DNA of 64,000 nt from Pseudobacteriovorax sp. (GTDB taxonomy: Bacteria; Bdellovibrionota_B; Oligoflexia; Oligoflexales; Oligoflexaceae), in the NCBI GenBank assembly GCA_013215145.1, contig JABSRP010000010.1, forward strand, positions 186,001 to 250,000. Reading direction: 5' to 3'. A program made the position numbers and the translations under genes. Shown here piece by piece: positions 28,782 through 37,986 of this stretch (positions are counted from its first letter, which is position 1; each line of letters begins with the position of its first letter). The notes beneath the pieces are model-generated. The model was not told where the DNA came from and searched no databases. It saw only the letters and a list, made by a program, of their open reading frames with translations.

Positions 28782-30640
28782 GTATCAGAGAAAAACTTCA
28801 ACACCTGCCCACAGAGCCTGGCGTTTATCTGATGAAAGATAAAAAAAATCAGATTATCTACGTTGGTAAGGCGAAAAGCGTCAAAAACAGAGTCAGCCAG
28901 TACTTTCAAAAGAGCGAACAGCACCCCCGTACTAGAGCTCTCGTTTCGGAAATAGCTGACTTTGATTTGATGCTTACTAAAACTGAAGTCGAAGCACTGC
29001 TTCTCGAAAGGACCCTCATAAGGCATCATCAGCCTCGCTATAATGTACTGCTGAGAGACGATAAAGAGTATCCTTTCGTACGGATCGATTTCAATGACGA
29101 TTGGCCAAGGATAAGGAAAGTCAGGAGGCGAAAGGACGACGGCGCTCACTATATAGGTCCATTCGGAAGTGCCGGCGTATTGAATACTCTACTAAATACC
29201 GTTTTTCGAGTATTTCCTCTAATCAGATGCTCTCCCCATGAATTCAAAACGGTCAAAAGACCTTGCAACTATTTTCATATGAAGATGTGCCTAGCTCCCT
29301 GCCACAAAGAGGTCGATCGTACGGCTTATGTATCCATGCTAAAAAATGCTCTCCGTCTCCTCGAGGGCCGAAATCAAGATCTCAAAAAAACCTTAGAGCT
29401 CAAAATGAAAGCTGCTGCGCAAAATGAAGATTTTGAAAATGCTGCTATTTATAGAGATCAGATTCAGGCTATGGAAAAAATCGGCATCAAACAATCAGTG
29501 GTTAGTTCAGAGTTCGAGGATGCAGATGCTATTGGCGTGTTCCGAAAGGATGACTCCATAACGTTTAATATCACACTTATCCGCGACTATCTAGTTGTCG
29601 GTCACGAGAACTTTCGCGTTGCTGCTGCCATCGATGATGATGAAGAGACCCTAATCTCTTTCATCCTCCAATATTATCACAATAGATTGGTACCAAAACA
29701 TCTGCTTATTCCCATAAAAATTAAAAATAAAGCAGACCTACAGACCGTACTTAGCGAGGATAGACAAACTCAGTCAAAAATCGTTTTCCCTACCAGCAAA
29801 GAGCGAAAGGACCTATGCGAGTTAGCGCAACAAAATGCCAAGTTTTATACTGAGCAGCAAGACAACCTCGAACTCAGGCGTTACGCGGAGCTGGAAATCC
29901 TAAAAGATCTTTTTGATCTCCCAGCTCCTCCAAAGCGAATCGAATGTATCGATATCTCTAATATGCAAGGATCTGCCATCGTTGCATCCAACGTCTGTTT
30001 TATCAATGGGAAACCATCGAAAGATAAATACCGTCGGTATAATATTAAGACTGTAGAAGGAAAAAATGACGATTTTGCCAGTATTGAGGAGGTGGTTGGT
30101 CGCAGACTCAAAAGAGGAGTTGAGGAGGGCGATTTACCAGATCTATTGGTTATCGATGGCGGCAAAGGGCAATTATCTTCAGCACTCTCAGCAGCAAAGG
30201 ACTTTCCGCAGATAGCCACCACGATCATTTCCATAGCCAAAAGCCGCCGACAGAGCCAAGCCATCGATCTGGTATCCACCCGATTCTCAAGTCATGAAAG
30301 AGTATTTATGGCTGGGCGCAATGACCCTATAATCCTGAGAGAGGGAACCCCTGAACACAGGATTATGACAAAGGTAAGGGACGAGGCACATCGCTTTGCC
30401 ATCACCTTTCACCGCAAAAAAAGGCAAAATCAAAGTCATAAATCAATATTGGATGATGTTCCAGGAGTTGGACCAACTCTTAAAAAAAGATTATTATCCA
30501 CCTACGGTGATATTGCCGGCCTCAAAAGCGCTCCCTTCGAAGATGTTCTTAAAATCAAGGGCATGACGGAGAAATCAACCACGGCACTCTTTTCCATGCT
30601 GAATGCAAACGCCGACGAAACGAAAGACAAAACGAAATGA
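28778..30640 (+). CDS. uvrC: excinuclease ABC subunit C
   Basis: Makes the 3' and 5' incisions in excision repair. Order: GIY-YIG nuclease domain (residues 12-90, GVYLM...IYVGKAK), a cysteine-rich region, a UVR domain (DFENAAIYRDQI near 222) for UvrB contact, an RNase H-like nuclease domain, and C-terminal helix-hairpin-helix repeats (DVPGVGPTLKKRLL). Cys151, 163, 171 and 175 have the spacing of the cysteines reported to bind an iron-sulfur cluster in E. coli UvrC. The GTG start overlaps the uvrB stop and the TGA overlaps the ferredoxin start, so the three are coupled. Confidence 0.96.
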   Translation: MSIREKLQHLPTEPGVYLMKDKKNQIIYVGKAKSVKNRVSQYFQKSEQHPRTRALVSEIADFDLMLTKTEVEALLLERTLIRHHQPRYNVLLRDDKEYPFVRIDFNDDWPRIRKVRRRKDDGAHYIGPFGSAGVLNTLLNTVFRVFPLIRCSPHEFKTVKRPCNYFHMKMCLAPCHKEVDRTAYVSMLKNALRLLEGRNQDLKKTLELKMKAAAQNEDFENAAIYRDQIQAMEKIGIKQSVVSSEFEDADAIGVFRKDDSITFNITLIRDYLVVGHENFRVAAAIDDDEETLISFILQYYHNRLVPKHLLIPIKIKNKADLQTVLSEDRQTQSKIVFPTSKERKDLCELAQQNAKFYTEQQDNLELRRYAELEILKDLFDLPAPPKRIECIDISNMQGSAIVASNVCFINGKPSKDKYRRYNIKTVEGKNDDFASIEEVVGRRLKRGVEEGDLPDLLVIDGGKGQLSSALSAAKDFPQIATTIISIAKSRRQSQAIDLVSTRFSSHERVFMAGRNDPIILREGTPEHRIMTKVRDEAHRFAITFHRKKRQNQSHKSILDDVPGVGPTLKKRLLSTYGDIAGLKSAPFEDVLKIKGMTEKSTTALFSMLNANADETKDKTK

Positions 30641-30939
30641 AGCAATACGTGAACATAAATTTTGACGAGGATTCTGACCATCCACCCATCAAGATCCGAA
30701 AAGGCTTGAGTCTAATTGCCTGTAGGGAACTTCGTAGTAAAATCGAATTTGATTGTGCCAAAGCAGACTGCGGCATTTGTATTTTTAGGCTTTTAGAAGG
30801 TAAGGAAAACTTATCTGAGGCGTCGGGAGCCGAGAAAGATTTTTTACAGGCTATGAGAGCCGATGAGAGCGAACGCCTAGCCTGTCAAAGCAAAATCTAT
30901 GGCGATATAACAATCGCCATAGATGACTTTTCCCCTTAA
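30637..30939 (+). CDS. 2Fe-2S ferredoxin
   Basis: A 100-aa plant/adrenodoxin-fold ferredoxin. Cys40, Cys45, Cys48 and Cys83 give the spacing C-x4-C-x2-C-x34-C expected of a [2Fe-2S] site. There is no signal peptide, so it is cytoplasmic. Its ATG overlaps the uvrC stop (ATGA), which strongly suggests coupled translation with uvrC. It may donate electrons to an iron-sulfur protein, possibly UvrC; this is inferred from position only. A long hairpin is embedded in its last codons. Confidence 0.85.
   Translation: MKQYVNINFDEDSDHPPIKIRKGLSLIACRELRSKIEFDCAKADCGICIFRLLEGKENLSEASGAEKDFLQAMRADESERLACQSKIYGDITIAIDDFSP
30895..30924. terminator. 12-bp hairpin at convergent gene ends, probable bidirectional terminator
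   Basis: A perfect 12-bp stem ATCTATGGCGAT / ATCGCCATAGAT with loop ATAACA lies inside the last 15 codons of the ferredoxin gene. On the plus strand it is followed by GACTTTTCCCC; on the minus strand by TTTTGCTTTG. It can serve both the uvrBC-ferredoxin transcript and the convergent aminotransferase transcript, whose stops lie only 5 bp apart. Confidence 0.65.
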
Positions 30940-30944
30940 TTGTT

Positions 30945-32432
30945 TTAACGATAGACTGGGCCGCGGGCAATGGCTTCACGCACCTTATTGACAATTAGGT
31001 CCACTTCGTCAGAACTCACGTTAAAGTGAGGGGTGAAGCGCAAGGCGTTAGCACCACCATGAATGACACCAATCCCTTGTCGTCGAAGATAGGCTTCGAT
31101 ACAGTCGTCTCCTAAGACCACGTAACCATCTTTTTTCAAATGAACAGCGAAAAGGAGTCCCGTTCCGGTTACGTTCTCAATTACGTCAGGGAATTCTTCT
31201 TGTAGTTTTTTAAACTTATCAACGAACTCATGGCCTCGATCAACTATATTTTTGCGCAACTCTGGAGTGACCGATTCAAGCACAGCACAAGCCACCTCAA
31301 GGGCTCGTGGATTCGTTGTCATGGTATTACCGTAGATACCTTTTTGGTAAAGTGCTGCTGTATCACCATTTAAAGCAAGAATACTCAATGGATATTGACC
31401 TGCATTGACGGCCTTAGAATAAGTTTCCATATCTGGTGCCTCGCAATCGGCAAAACCAGGATAATCCGTGATGCTGAGGCAGCCTTGCGCTCGCAATCCC
31501 GCTTGGATGGAATCAACAAGTAGCAAGGTATTGTTTGCTTTGGTCAACTCCCTAGCAGCATCATAGAATTCACGCGAAACTCCAACACCGGGGTTCCCCT
31601 CACCCATAACAGGCTCAATGAACAAGGTTTCATAAAAAACATGATTCTCTTCAGCTCGTTTAAAAGCATCTTTTAGAGCATCAACATTGTTAATTTCTAC
31701 AATATCCAAATTGTCACGATCTCGGAAACTCGCAAGTTTGGAATACCCTTTCAATGAAGAATGTGAGGCCTGAGCCGGTCTATCAGTCCGACCGTGAAAT
31801 CCACCCTTCATGGCAAGCATACGAATTTTTTTCCCTTCGTGACGACCGCCCTTATCTGTCTGGATCATCGCGTTCACATCGGAAATCCGCGACGCAACGG
31901 TTACAGATTCACTACCGCTGTTTAGGCAAACAAATTTCTGAAAAGGATGTTTACCATCCGTGCGTGTATGACCAATCTCTTTATTGAGAACCTCAGCCAG
32001 ACGTTTTTGACTAATATTAGCTGTCATGACATTGGCCATAACATGGTTATCTTTCATGGCATCAATCACCTGATCGGGTCCATGTCCCATCCCAAGCATG
32101 CCATAACCGCCAGAATCGTATATTACGGCGCCATGATAGGTGACAATCCACGGCCCCCTAGCCGTTAACGCCATATAGGGGTTCAGTGCATTTTTATCAT
32201 AAAAATTCACATAACTTTCTTGCAAACGAGCGATAAGCTCCGTTTCGCCCAATCCCGCCAACTCTCCGAGATCTTTCCTTACGTCTTCGAAAGATTCTCT
32301 TGCTTCTTCAATCACGCGACGCAACGATTCGTCTGTCTCGATAAATTGATTCAGGGTTTGGTCGTCCAGCCCTGGGGTCACAGCAGTCCCCGTAGCCTCT
32401 CGGATTTCATAAAGTTTTTGTAAAAGTGTCAT
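30945..32432 (-). CDS. class-III PLP-dependent aminotransferase
   Basis: A pyridoxal-phosphate aminotransferase of the acetylornithine/ornithine/lysine-type fold (class III), 495 aa. Seen: the substrate-binding GGYGMLGMGH, the PLP phosphate site SGSESVTVA, GGFHGRT, FIEPVMGEGNPG, DSIQAG, and the probable lysine of the internal aldimine in YSKAVNAGQYPLS. An N-terminal helical extension of about 90 residues precedes the fold. The ATG at 32432 is preferred to 32459 because AAGGAGG lies upstream. It is convergent with the ferredoxin gene. The exact substrate cannot be told from the sequence. Confidence 0.82.
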   Translation of the reverse strand: MTLLQKLYEIREATGTAVTPGLDDQTLNQFIETDESLRRVIEEARESFEDVRKDLGELAGLGETELIARLQESYVNFYDKNALNPYMALTARGPWIVTYHGAVIYDSGGYGMLGMGHGPDQVIDAMKDNHVMANVMTANISQKRLAEVLNKEIGHTRTDGKHPFQKFVCLNSGSESVTVASRISDVNAMIQTDKGGRHEGKKIRMLAMKGGFHGRTDRPAQASHSSLKGYSKLASFRDRDNLDIVEINNVDALKDAFKRAEENHVFYETLFIEPVMGEGNPGVGVSREFYDAARELTKANNTLLLVDSIQAGLRAQGCLSITDYPGFADCEAPDMETYSKAVNAGQYPLSILALNGDTAALYQKGIYGNTMTTNPRALEVACAVLESVTPELRKNIVDRGHEFVDKFKKLQEEFPDVIENVTGTGLLFAVHLKKDGYVVLGDDCIEAYLRRQGIGVIHGGANALRFTPHFNVSSDEVDLIVNKVREAIARGPVYR

Positions 32433-32623
32433 GGGCGCCTCCTTTTTTTCCGCATGCACGGGGCATAGTTATAGGTATCGTCAGATTTTGCTAAAAATAT
32501 AAGTACAAATTATTTGCATATTCCCATGCGTACTGGGCTTAAGACCCTTATATTATACACTATTTTAGCGAGAAAGAGAGTCTATCAATACGTGGCTTTG
32601 GAAAGTATCTTAATTTACGTCGA

Positions 32624-33871
32624 TCAACAAGGGGTGATTACCGGGAAAGAATCGATAACAGCGAGAGCCCACTGATTCTCAAGAAACCACTGATCTGGAC
32701 TCAGGGTTAAGGTTCCATCAGAGAGAGTCAACTTGCCGTTTTTCAATCCATCTTCTACTTTAGATGTCGGCGAAAATGATCGATTAGTTTGACTCTTGAT
32801 CTTATCTAAACATATTCCTTTTCGCGTTCTCAATCCGCCACCAACGGTTTCGTAAAGCCAATGCTCTTCTGTCAAAGGCTCAATGGTAGCCCCCATCTCT
32901 TGGAGAATTTGAAGAAACGTCGCTTCCGATTTGAGTGGCGCCGCCTCCAGCGCGAGATAGCGCCTTAGGTCTCTCGGGAAATAGTATCGACTACCATAGG
33001 CTTCGGTGGAAAGATCTAACCCAAATGCTCCTGTTCCTAGCGCATAAAAACTTTGATTTTGCCAGTAAAGCCAATTATGTTTGCAAGTATAGCCCTGCCT
33101 AGTCCAATTCGAGACTTCGTCTTGCACCCAATCATGAACCTTGAAGAAATCCAAAGCGCTCTGATACATATCAGCGTGAAGATTATCGGGCAGATCTTTG
33201 AGCTTACCTCGTCTAACCTTTAATCCAAAAGGCGTCTTTTCCTCGATGATCATGTTGTAAGCGCTAATGTGCGATGCCCCGGATGCCATCGCCATAGAGA
33301 GATCTCGATGCCATTGATCTAATGTCTGTGTCGGCCAACCGTAAATCAGATCGATATTAAAATTTGGGAATGCCTCCGCGATCAGATCCGTAGCTTTTTG
33401 AACACTCTTTGAATCATGTTGCCGGGTCATGATGCGGAGACCCGTATCATGAAAGCTTTGAACTCCCATGCTCAGCCTATTGAAACCAAGGTCTCGCCAG
33501 ACATCTAATGCTTCAGAGGAGATATCTTCGGGATTAGTCTCAATAGTAATTTCCGCATCCTCGGCACAAAAGCTCAATATTTGCTTTAACAAGTCCCGAT
33601 ATTCAGTGGTGATTAACCCAGGAGTACCACCTCCGAAAAAGACCGAAGTCAAAGGTTTTGGATCATGTCTTGTGATAAATGATTCTAAAGATGTTAGCTG
33701 CTGCGATAAAATTTCGAGATAGGCAGTAACATGGTGCTGTTGAAAATTCGCAGTCTTGGCAAAATCACAGTAGTGACAGATGGATCGACAAAATGGTATG
33801 TGGATATATAACCCTTGAGCAGGTCGGTGAAGGGTTTGCATTTTTGAATCTATAGCATGGCCCCCTTGCAT
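32624..33871 (-). CDS. hemW: radical SAM heme chaperone HemW-like
   Basis: Radical-SAM protein of the HemN/HemW family. The cluster motif CRSICHYCDF gives Cys28, Cys32 and Cys35; FFGGGTPG and GVQSF are family signatures. HemW proteins transfer heme and do not carry out the HemN decarboxylation; HemN-type residues are not evident, so HemW is preferred. Its ATG overlaps the maf stop by one base (TAATG). It is the last gene of the purD-to-hemW group. Confidence 0.88.
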   Translation of the reverse strand: MQGGHAIDSKMQTLHRPAQGLYIHIPFCRSICHYCDFAKTANFQQHHVTAYLEILSQQLTSLESFITRHDPKPLTSVFFGGGTPGLITTEYRDLLKQILSFCAEDAEITIETNPEDISSEALDVWRDLGFNRLSMGVQSFHDTGLRIMTRQHDSKSVQKATDLIAEAFPNFNIDLIYGWPTQTLDQWHRDLSMAMASGASHISAYNMIIEEKTPFGLKVRRGKLKDLPDNLHADMYQSALDFFKVHDWVQDEVSNWTRQGYTCKHNWLYWQNQSFYALGTGAFGLDLSTEAYGSRYYFPRDLRRYLALEAAPLKSEATFLQILQEMGATIEPLTEEHWLYETVGGGLRTRKGICLDKIKSQTNRSFSPTSKVEDGLKNGKLTLSDGTLTLSPDQWFLENQWALAVIDSFPVITPC

Positions 33872-34455
33872 TATCCTATAAAACCTAGCTTTCTCAAACT
33901 ATCAGTCAGCTCGGACATGGGCAGACCGACAACGCCTGTGTAGGATCCTGATACCCGTTTGACAAACCTGCCAGCACGACCCTGAATTCCATAGGACCCA
34001 GCTTTATCCATGGGCTCTCCCGAAGCAACGTAATCTGATATGTCTTTCGAAGATAGCTGCCCGAACTCAACTTCTGTTTTCGCCAAATGAGAGTCCAACT
34101 CAAGGCCCTCACCATTTACTATAACAAAAGCTGACATAACTATGTGCACGGAACCAGAAAGCATTGATAGAGTATTTTTCGCATCGGCCACTGAACTAGG
34201 CTTTTCCAAAAGCTTTTCTTCGAGCACGACGACAGTATCTGCCCCAATAATTACAGGAGACGAAAGACTTGTTCGTTTAGCAACAGCAACGGCTTTTTCT
34301 AAAGAGTTTCTTAAAACATACTGTTCGGGAGTTTCTTCCTGACGTTTGGCTTCGTCAATATTCGCGACATCAACCTCAAAAGGTATATTTAGTTCGGCGA
34401 GCATTTGCCTTCGCCTGGGTGACTGACTTGCTAAAACAAGCGTATCTACTGTCAT
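33871..34455 (-). CDS. maf: Maf-family nucleoside triphosphate pyrophosphatase
   Basis: Hydrolyses modified or non-canonical NTPs such as dTTP/UTP or methylated nucleotides. Motifs LASQSPRRRQML at residues 8-19 and the catalytic region IIGADTVVVL near 68 are present, with KAGSYGIQGRAG near 151. Length 194 aa suits the family. The ATG overlaps the end of the preceding gene by 4 bp, and the stop overlaps the hemW start. Confidence 0.93.
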   Translation of the reverse strand: MTVDTLVLASQSPRRRQMLAELNIPFEVDVANIDEAKRQEETPEQYVLRNSLEKAVAVAKRTSLSSPVIIGADTVVVLEEKLLEKPSSVADAKNTLSMLSGSVHIVMSAFVIVNGEGLELDSHLAKTEVEFGQLSSKDISDYVASGEPMDKAGSYGIQGRAGRFVKRVSGSYTGVVGLPMSELTDSLRKLGFIG

Positions 34456-35090
34456 GTATTGGTTACCTCGATGACTTTATCAATTTGATCTTTCCTTAAT
34501 GCCCCTTCTCTAATCATTTCATAGGAACCAGAATATAGAATTTTTATAATAGTACTGGGCAAGCGATTGCAAGACGCACCCAAGTCAAGATCAGGAGTGA
34601 ATATGTTACCTTGGAACTTAGAAAGAAAATCCTTCGCTTGCTTCCAATCGGTAAAGGATGGCTCACCAGACAAGTTCACACTGGTTGAAGGAAACAGCCC
34701 TGAAGTTTTCGACAAAACTTCTGCAATCAAAGGAGTTTCGGCTGATATGGAAGGACAACGCAAAGCGATCGTTCCATCGTCTCTTACCAACGGGTGCTTC
34801 GTCTTTGCCTGCCAGACAACTGTCAGCGACCCAGGCCATAATTCTTTCAAAGAATCAACCCAGCCATCGGGAAGAGCAGCCCATTGTTCGAGCGCAATAG
34901 ATAAACTATTTACCAAACAGATACAGGTTTTATTAGCGGGTCTTTTTTTAAGTTCGAGGAGAGACGCATATGCTAGCTCTGATTGAGGATTGAAGCTGAT
35001 ACCCGGTATGGTGTCAGTTGGATGCAAGCATAAAAATCCAGACTCCCATTTTTGTAAAAAATCATCTACGACGAATTGATCGATTTTCAT
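34452..35090 (-). CDS. tsaC: YrdC-domain L-threonylcarbamoyladenylate synthase
   Basis: Makes threonylcarbamoyl-AMP from threonine, bicarbonate and ATP for t6A37 in tRNA. The YrdC fold is seen in CLHPTDTIPG, ELKKRPANKTC and STSVNLSGEP, which line the nucleotide pocket. At 212 aa it is the short form, without the C-terminal Sua5 domain. It overlaps maf by 4 bp and the purE-like gene by 4 bp in the leftward group. Confidence 0.85.
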   Translation of the reverse strand: MKIDQFVVDDFLQKWESGFLCLHPTDTIPGISFNPQSELAYASLLELKKRPANKTCICLVNSLSIALEQWAALPDGWVDSLKELWPGSLTVVWQAKTKHPLVRDDGTIALRCPSISAETPLIAEVLSKTSGLFPSTSVNLSGEPSFTDWKQAKDFLSKFQGNIFTPDLDLGASCNRLPSTIIKILYSGSYEMIREGALRKDQIDKVIEVTNT

Positions 35091-35560
35091 ACATGGTCCA
35101 TTTTGTGTTTGCGATCTAATTCACGAATCTTCGCTTTTTCCCTAAGCTTGTCCTCACGACAATACTGTCTAATATCAGGATCAATGAGCCCAACTATCCT
35201 AGCCGCTAACCGCACACTTTTTAAAAATTCTCTTTCTCCGATTCCTACGCCTCTAACCAAAGTTTTTCGTGAGAGTGTTTTTCCGGTAAGACCTTCTTTT
35301 TCAAGCAGAATACTAAGAAAAGGAATCTCAGTGGAAGACGCTACAATATCAGAAACCTCAGAAGGAGACGATTCGAGACAAATGACTATCTTTCCGGATT
35401 CGGAACAAAAGTCTTCCAACATCTCTTCTAAATGACTTCTATCATGCCGCGCATTTGCGTAGCGAATTCGAAAAGGAATGGCATACTCGCCAAGCAAATC
35501 AAGGCCTTTTTCTAAGAACCCCGTATCAACATCTTCAGCCAGTATGATTAAAACAATCAT
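35087..35560 (-). CDS. PurE-like protein lacking the usual active-site signatures
   Basis: A 157-aa protein with the layout of N5-CAIR mutase/AIR carboxylase (PurE): an N-terminal strand (MIVLIILAED), IPFRIRYANARHDRSHL where PurE has the P-x-E-x-x-V-x-SAHR segment, and a C-terminal helix VRLAARIVGLIDPDIRQYCRE matching the PurE tail. The SAHR motif is replaced by NARH, and the glycine-rich GGAAHLPG loop is absent. It sits 16 bp after purD and overlaps tsaC. It is either a divergent PurE, a non-catalytic homologue or a neofunctionalised one. GGAG upstream supports the ATG. Confidence 0.65.
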   Translation of the reverse strand: MIVLIILAEDVDTGFLEKGLDLLGEYAIPFRIRYANARHDRSHLEEMLEDFCSESGKIVICLESSPSEVSDIVASSTEIPFLSILLEKEGLTGKTLSRKTLVRGVGIGEREFLKSVRLAARIVGLIDPDIRQYCREDKLREKAKIRELDRKHKMDHV

Positions 35561-35576
35561 GACCCTACTCCAGAGG

Positions 35577-36866
35577 TTAAGGGATCAACCGTTTACCAAT
35601 ATCTTTGCGAAACTGCACCTTTGGCCAATCTTTGGTGACTTCTGAAACCTTTTCATAAGCCCTTTCATAAGCAGATTCATAACTATCACCCTTGGCAACA
35701 ACTGTTAAAACACGCCCTGCGCCTGGAACGATTTTTTGATCACGAGACTTGAGGGATGCACCGAAGGCAAAGACTTCGTCTGATGAATTGGCAAATAGTG
35801 AATCAGAGAGAAAGGGAACATCAGCTTCTGGTTTTTCAAAAGGGTATCCTTCTCCTGCCAAGACTACCGCGAGAGCCTTTTGGCTTCCACCGTCATCACC
35901 GCTGCCAGCATCAGGGACACTTAAACCGGCACACTTCGCCATACTAACACCCCAATCAGAGCTATCTTGTACTGCTAGCACCTGGGCTTCGGGATCTCCC
36001 AATCGCACGTTGAATTCCACGACTTGAGGACCTTTCTCGCCCCACATCAAACCAACATATAAAAATCCCGTATAAGAGATCCCTTGGTCCTTTAGCGTTT
36101 GTAGCAGCGGATCGACTACCAGCTGCATTGTCATCGCATCGGCATTTTGCGGCAACCAGGGCACAGGCGTGTAACATCCCATCCCACCAGTATTGGGACC
36201 CAAGTCGCCATCTTGAAGACGCTTGAAATCAACAGCAAACCCCATAGGGACAGCCTGACCTTGACCTACCATACAAAAAAATGAGCACTCGCGCCCTTCG
36301 AGTATTTCCTCAACAACGATAGTGGACGCAGCTTCTTTCATCGAATCCTTTAGACGAGATATACCCTTTTCTATATCCTCTTCGGACTTGCATACGAAGA
36401 CTCCTTTTCCACCCGCAAGACCGCTGGCTTTTATTACAGTCCCCCCAGTTTCCCTAAGCATCTGTTTAGCTACTGACAAACAGTCATCAAAGGATGTGAC
36501 AGTTTTATGGCTAGCCGTTGGAATCCCAGCTAGGGACATCATTTGTTTTGCGAAGTCTTTTGAGGATTCAAGTTTTGCTCCGTTTTGATTAGGACCAAAA
36601 ACGGGAATCTTCTTTTTTTGGCAATAATCGCCAATTCCCTCGGCAAGAGGTTGCTCAGGTCCTACCACTATTAGATCAACACCCTCTTCCAAGGCTGAAT
36701 CTACGCACTCAAAAACGTTGGTCGCTGAGGTCGGCAAAGTCTTTACGGTAGTCGCCATGGCAACACTCGACGGCCAAGCTAGGACAGTTTCGACAGAAGT
36801 GGACTTCGTTAATTTCCAGGCTAAAGCATGTTCACGTGCGCCCGATCCAATCACTAAAACCTTCAT
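35577..36866 (-). CDS. purD: phosphoribosylamine-glycine ligase
   Basis: ATP-grasp enzyme of de novo purine synthesis joining glycine to phosphoribosylamine. Seen: GSGAREHALAWKL at residue 7, GPEQPLAEG, the ATP-grasp lid (VIKASGLAGGKGVFV) and NTGGMGCYTPVPW plus VVEFNVRLGDPEAQ. Length about 429 aa. The ATG at 36866 is preferred because it starts MKVLVIGSG as in the family and has GGGAC upstream; an ATG seven codons earlier (36887) is also possible. It is first in a purD, purE-like, tsaC, maf, hemW series. Confidence 0.94.
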   Translation of the reverse strand: MKVLVIGSGAREHALAWKLTKSTSVETVLAWPSSVAMATTVKTLPTSATNVFECVDSALEEGVDLIVVGPEQPLAEGIGDYCQKKKIPVFGPNQNGAKLESSKDFAKQMMSLAGIPTASHKTVTSFDDCLSVAKQMLRETGGTVIKASGLAGGKGVFVCKSEEDIEKGISRLKDSMKEAASTIVVEEILEGRECSFFCMVGQGQAVPMGFAVDFKRLQDGDLGPNTGGMGCYTPVPWLPQNADAMTMQLVVDPLLQTLKDQGISYTGFLYVGLMWGEKGPQVVEFNVRLGDPEAQVLAVQDSSDWGVSMAKCAGLSVPDAGSGDDGGSQKALAVVLAGEGYPFEKPEADVPFLSDSLFANSSDEVFAFGASLKSRDQKIVPGAGRVLTVVAKGDSYESAYERAYEKVSEVTKDWPKVQFRKDIGKRLIP

Positions 36867-37026
36867 GAAATCGTCCCTTTTTATCATTATTCCAATGTTG
36901 ACCTCCTTTTATATGGACCATCCCCCTCTGTCAACCATGTCCTTATGACGGAAACATGATACGATAAGAGGGGCGGGAAACCGCAATTTGTACAGAAAAT
37001 CTCTTATAACATTCAGGAATCACCCT

Positions 37027-37986
37027 ATGCCTGGAAACCAGGGGGCCTTTTCCCAGTGGTATAAACCGCAAGTACTATATATCTCTGCCAGTCAACACGG
37101 TTTGGTCAGCGAGGTCGTCGAACGATTATCACGCCGCGGATGGTCTGTAGCCCTATTTACTCCATCCGTTACGGAAGCGTTTCAAGCCCTTGAAGCAGGG
37201 CAAGCCTCAGTTCTCCTTATTGAGGACTCAGAAGACCTGCCAGCAGGACATGTCTTGAGAGCTCAACTTTCCCATCCTGTTGCTTTGCTCACGCCCACTC
37301 TTGTCGCCTGTTCTGAGAGGTTACCCGAACGGGCATTGCTAAAAGAGATGGGGAATCCAGAGATCATCGATTCTCCCATCAACCCCATGAAATTCATAGA
37401 AAGTTTGGAGTGGCTGATTCGACGCTGGAGTACCGGCCATCAAGCTAACGCACTTGAGGTACAAAAGTTGCTCGTCGCAGGAGACCGAGACCAGGCCGTA
37501 GAGCAACTCACGCGGCTGGCAAATGCCAAAGAGTTAGCTACCATTGTCGCACCTTGCATGGCGAGATTTTTAAGACATAAATCGGAAGCAAAGGCATTGG
37601 AAAAGATTCTGCTGACTGCCATTCGAGAAAATCCTCGGAACGTTGGGGTCATATTAGCAACGATCGATTTTTACCTGCACGTAGCTATGCCGTCTACGGC
37701 CCTAAAAATTATAAACGCTACGAAAAAAAATCATGGTAACCCAGCCATGCTCATTCCAGAGCACATACAAGCGCTGGTCATGCTCAACGAAATCGATCAA
37801 TGTATACCTCTATTAGAAGAGCTTCTCAGACAGCATTACCTGCCAGAGATTGTCCAAAGGTTTTTGAGCCGCTGCCATTTTGCGGAAGGTCATACGGAAG
37901 AGTTTTTAGCCAGCGTCGAGAATAAAAAAGATAGTATCCACAATTACAACGTGGTGTGGCAGAGAAAAACAGGAGAAAGCGCTTGA
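37027..37986 (+). CDS. degenerate response-regulator receiver with helical-repeat region
   Basis: A 319-aa cytoplasmic protein. The first 120 residues follow the receiver alpha/beta pattern (VLYISASQHGL, VLLIEDSED, EIIDSPINPMKF), but the acidic pair at strand 1 and the lysine at strand 5 are missing, so phosphorylation is doubtful. Residues about 130-310 look like TPR-type helical repeats. The ATG at 37027 has AGGA eight bases upstream. The stop overlaps the TTG start of the ATPase (4 bp). It probably works with that ATPase; no domain directly shows its function. Confidence 0.65.
   Translation: MPGNQGAFSQWYKPQVLYISASQHGLVSEVVERLSRRGWSVALFTPSVTEAFQALEAGQASVLLIEDSEDLPAGHVLRAQLSHPVALLTPTLVACSERLPERALLKEMGNPEIIDSPINPMKFIESLEWLIRRWSTGHQANALEVQKLLVAGDRDQAVEQLTRLANAKELATIVAPCMARFLRHKSEAKALEKILLTAIRENPRNVGVILATIDFYLHVAMPSTALKIINATKKNHGNPAMLIPEHIQALVMLNEIDQCIPLLEELLRQHYLPEIVQRFLSRCHFAEGHTEEFLASVENKKDSIHNYNVVWQRKTGESA

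Noticed and set aside
34567..34986. 139-codon plus-strand frame inside tsaC
   Set aside because: Antisense to a conserved YrdC gene; no supporting feature.
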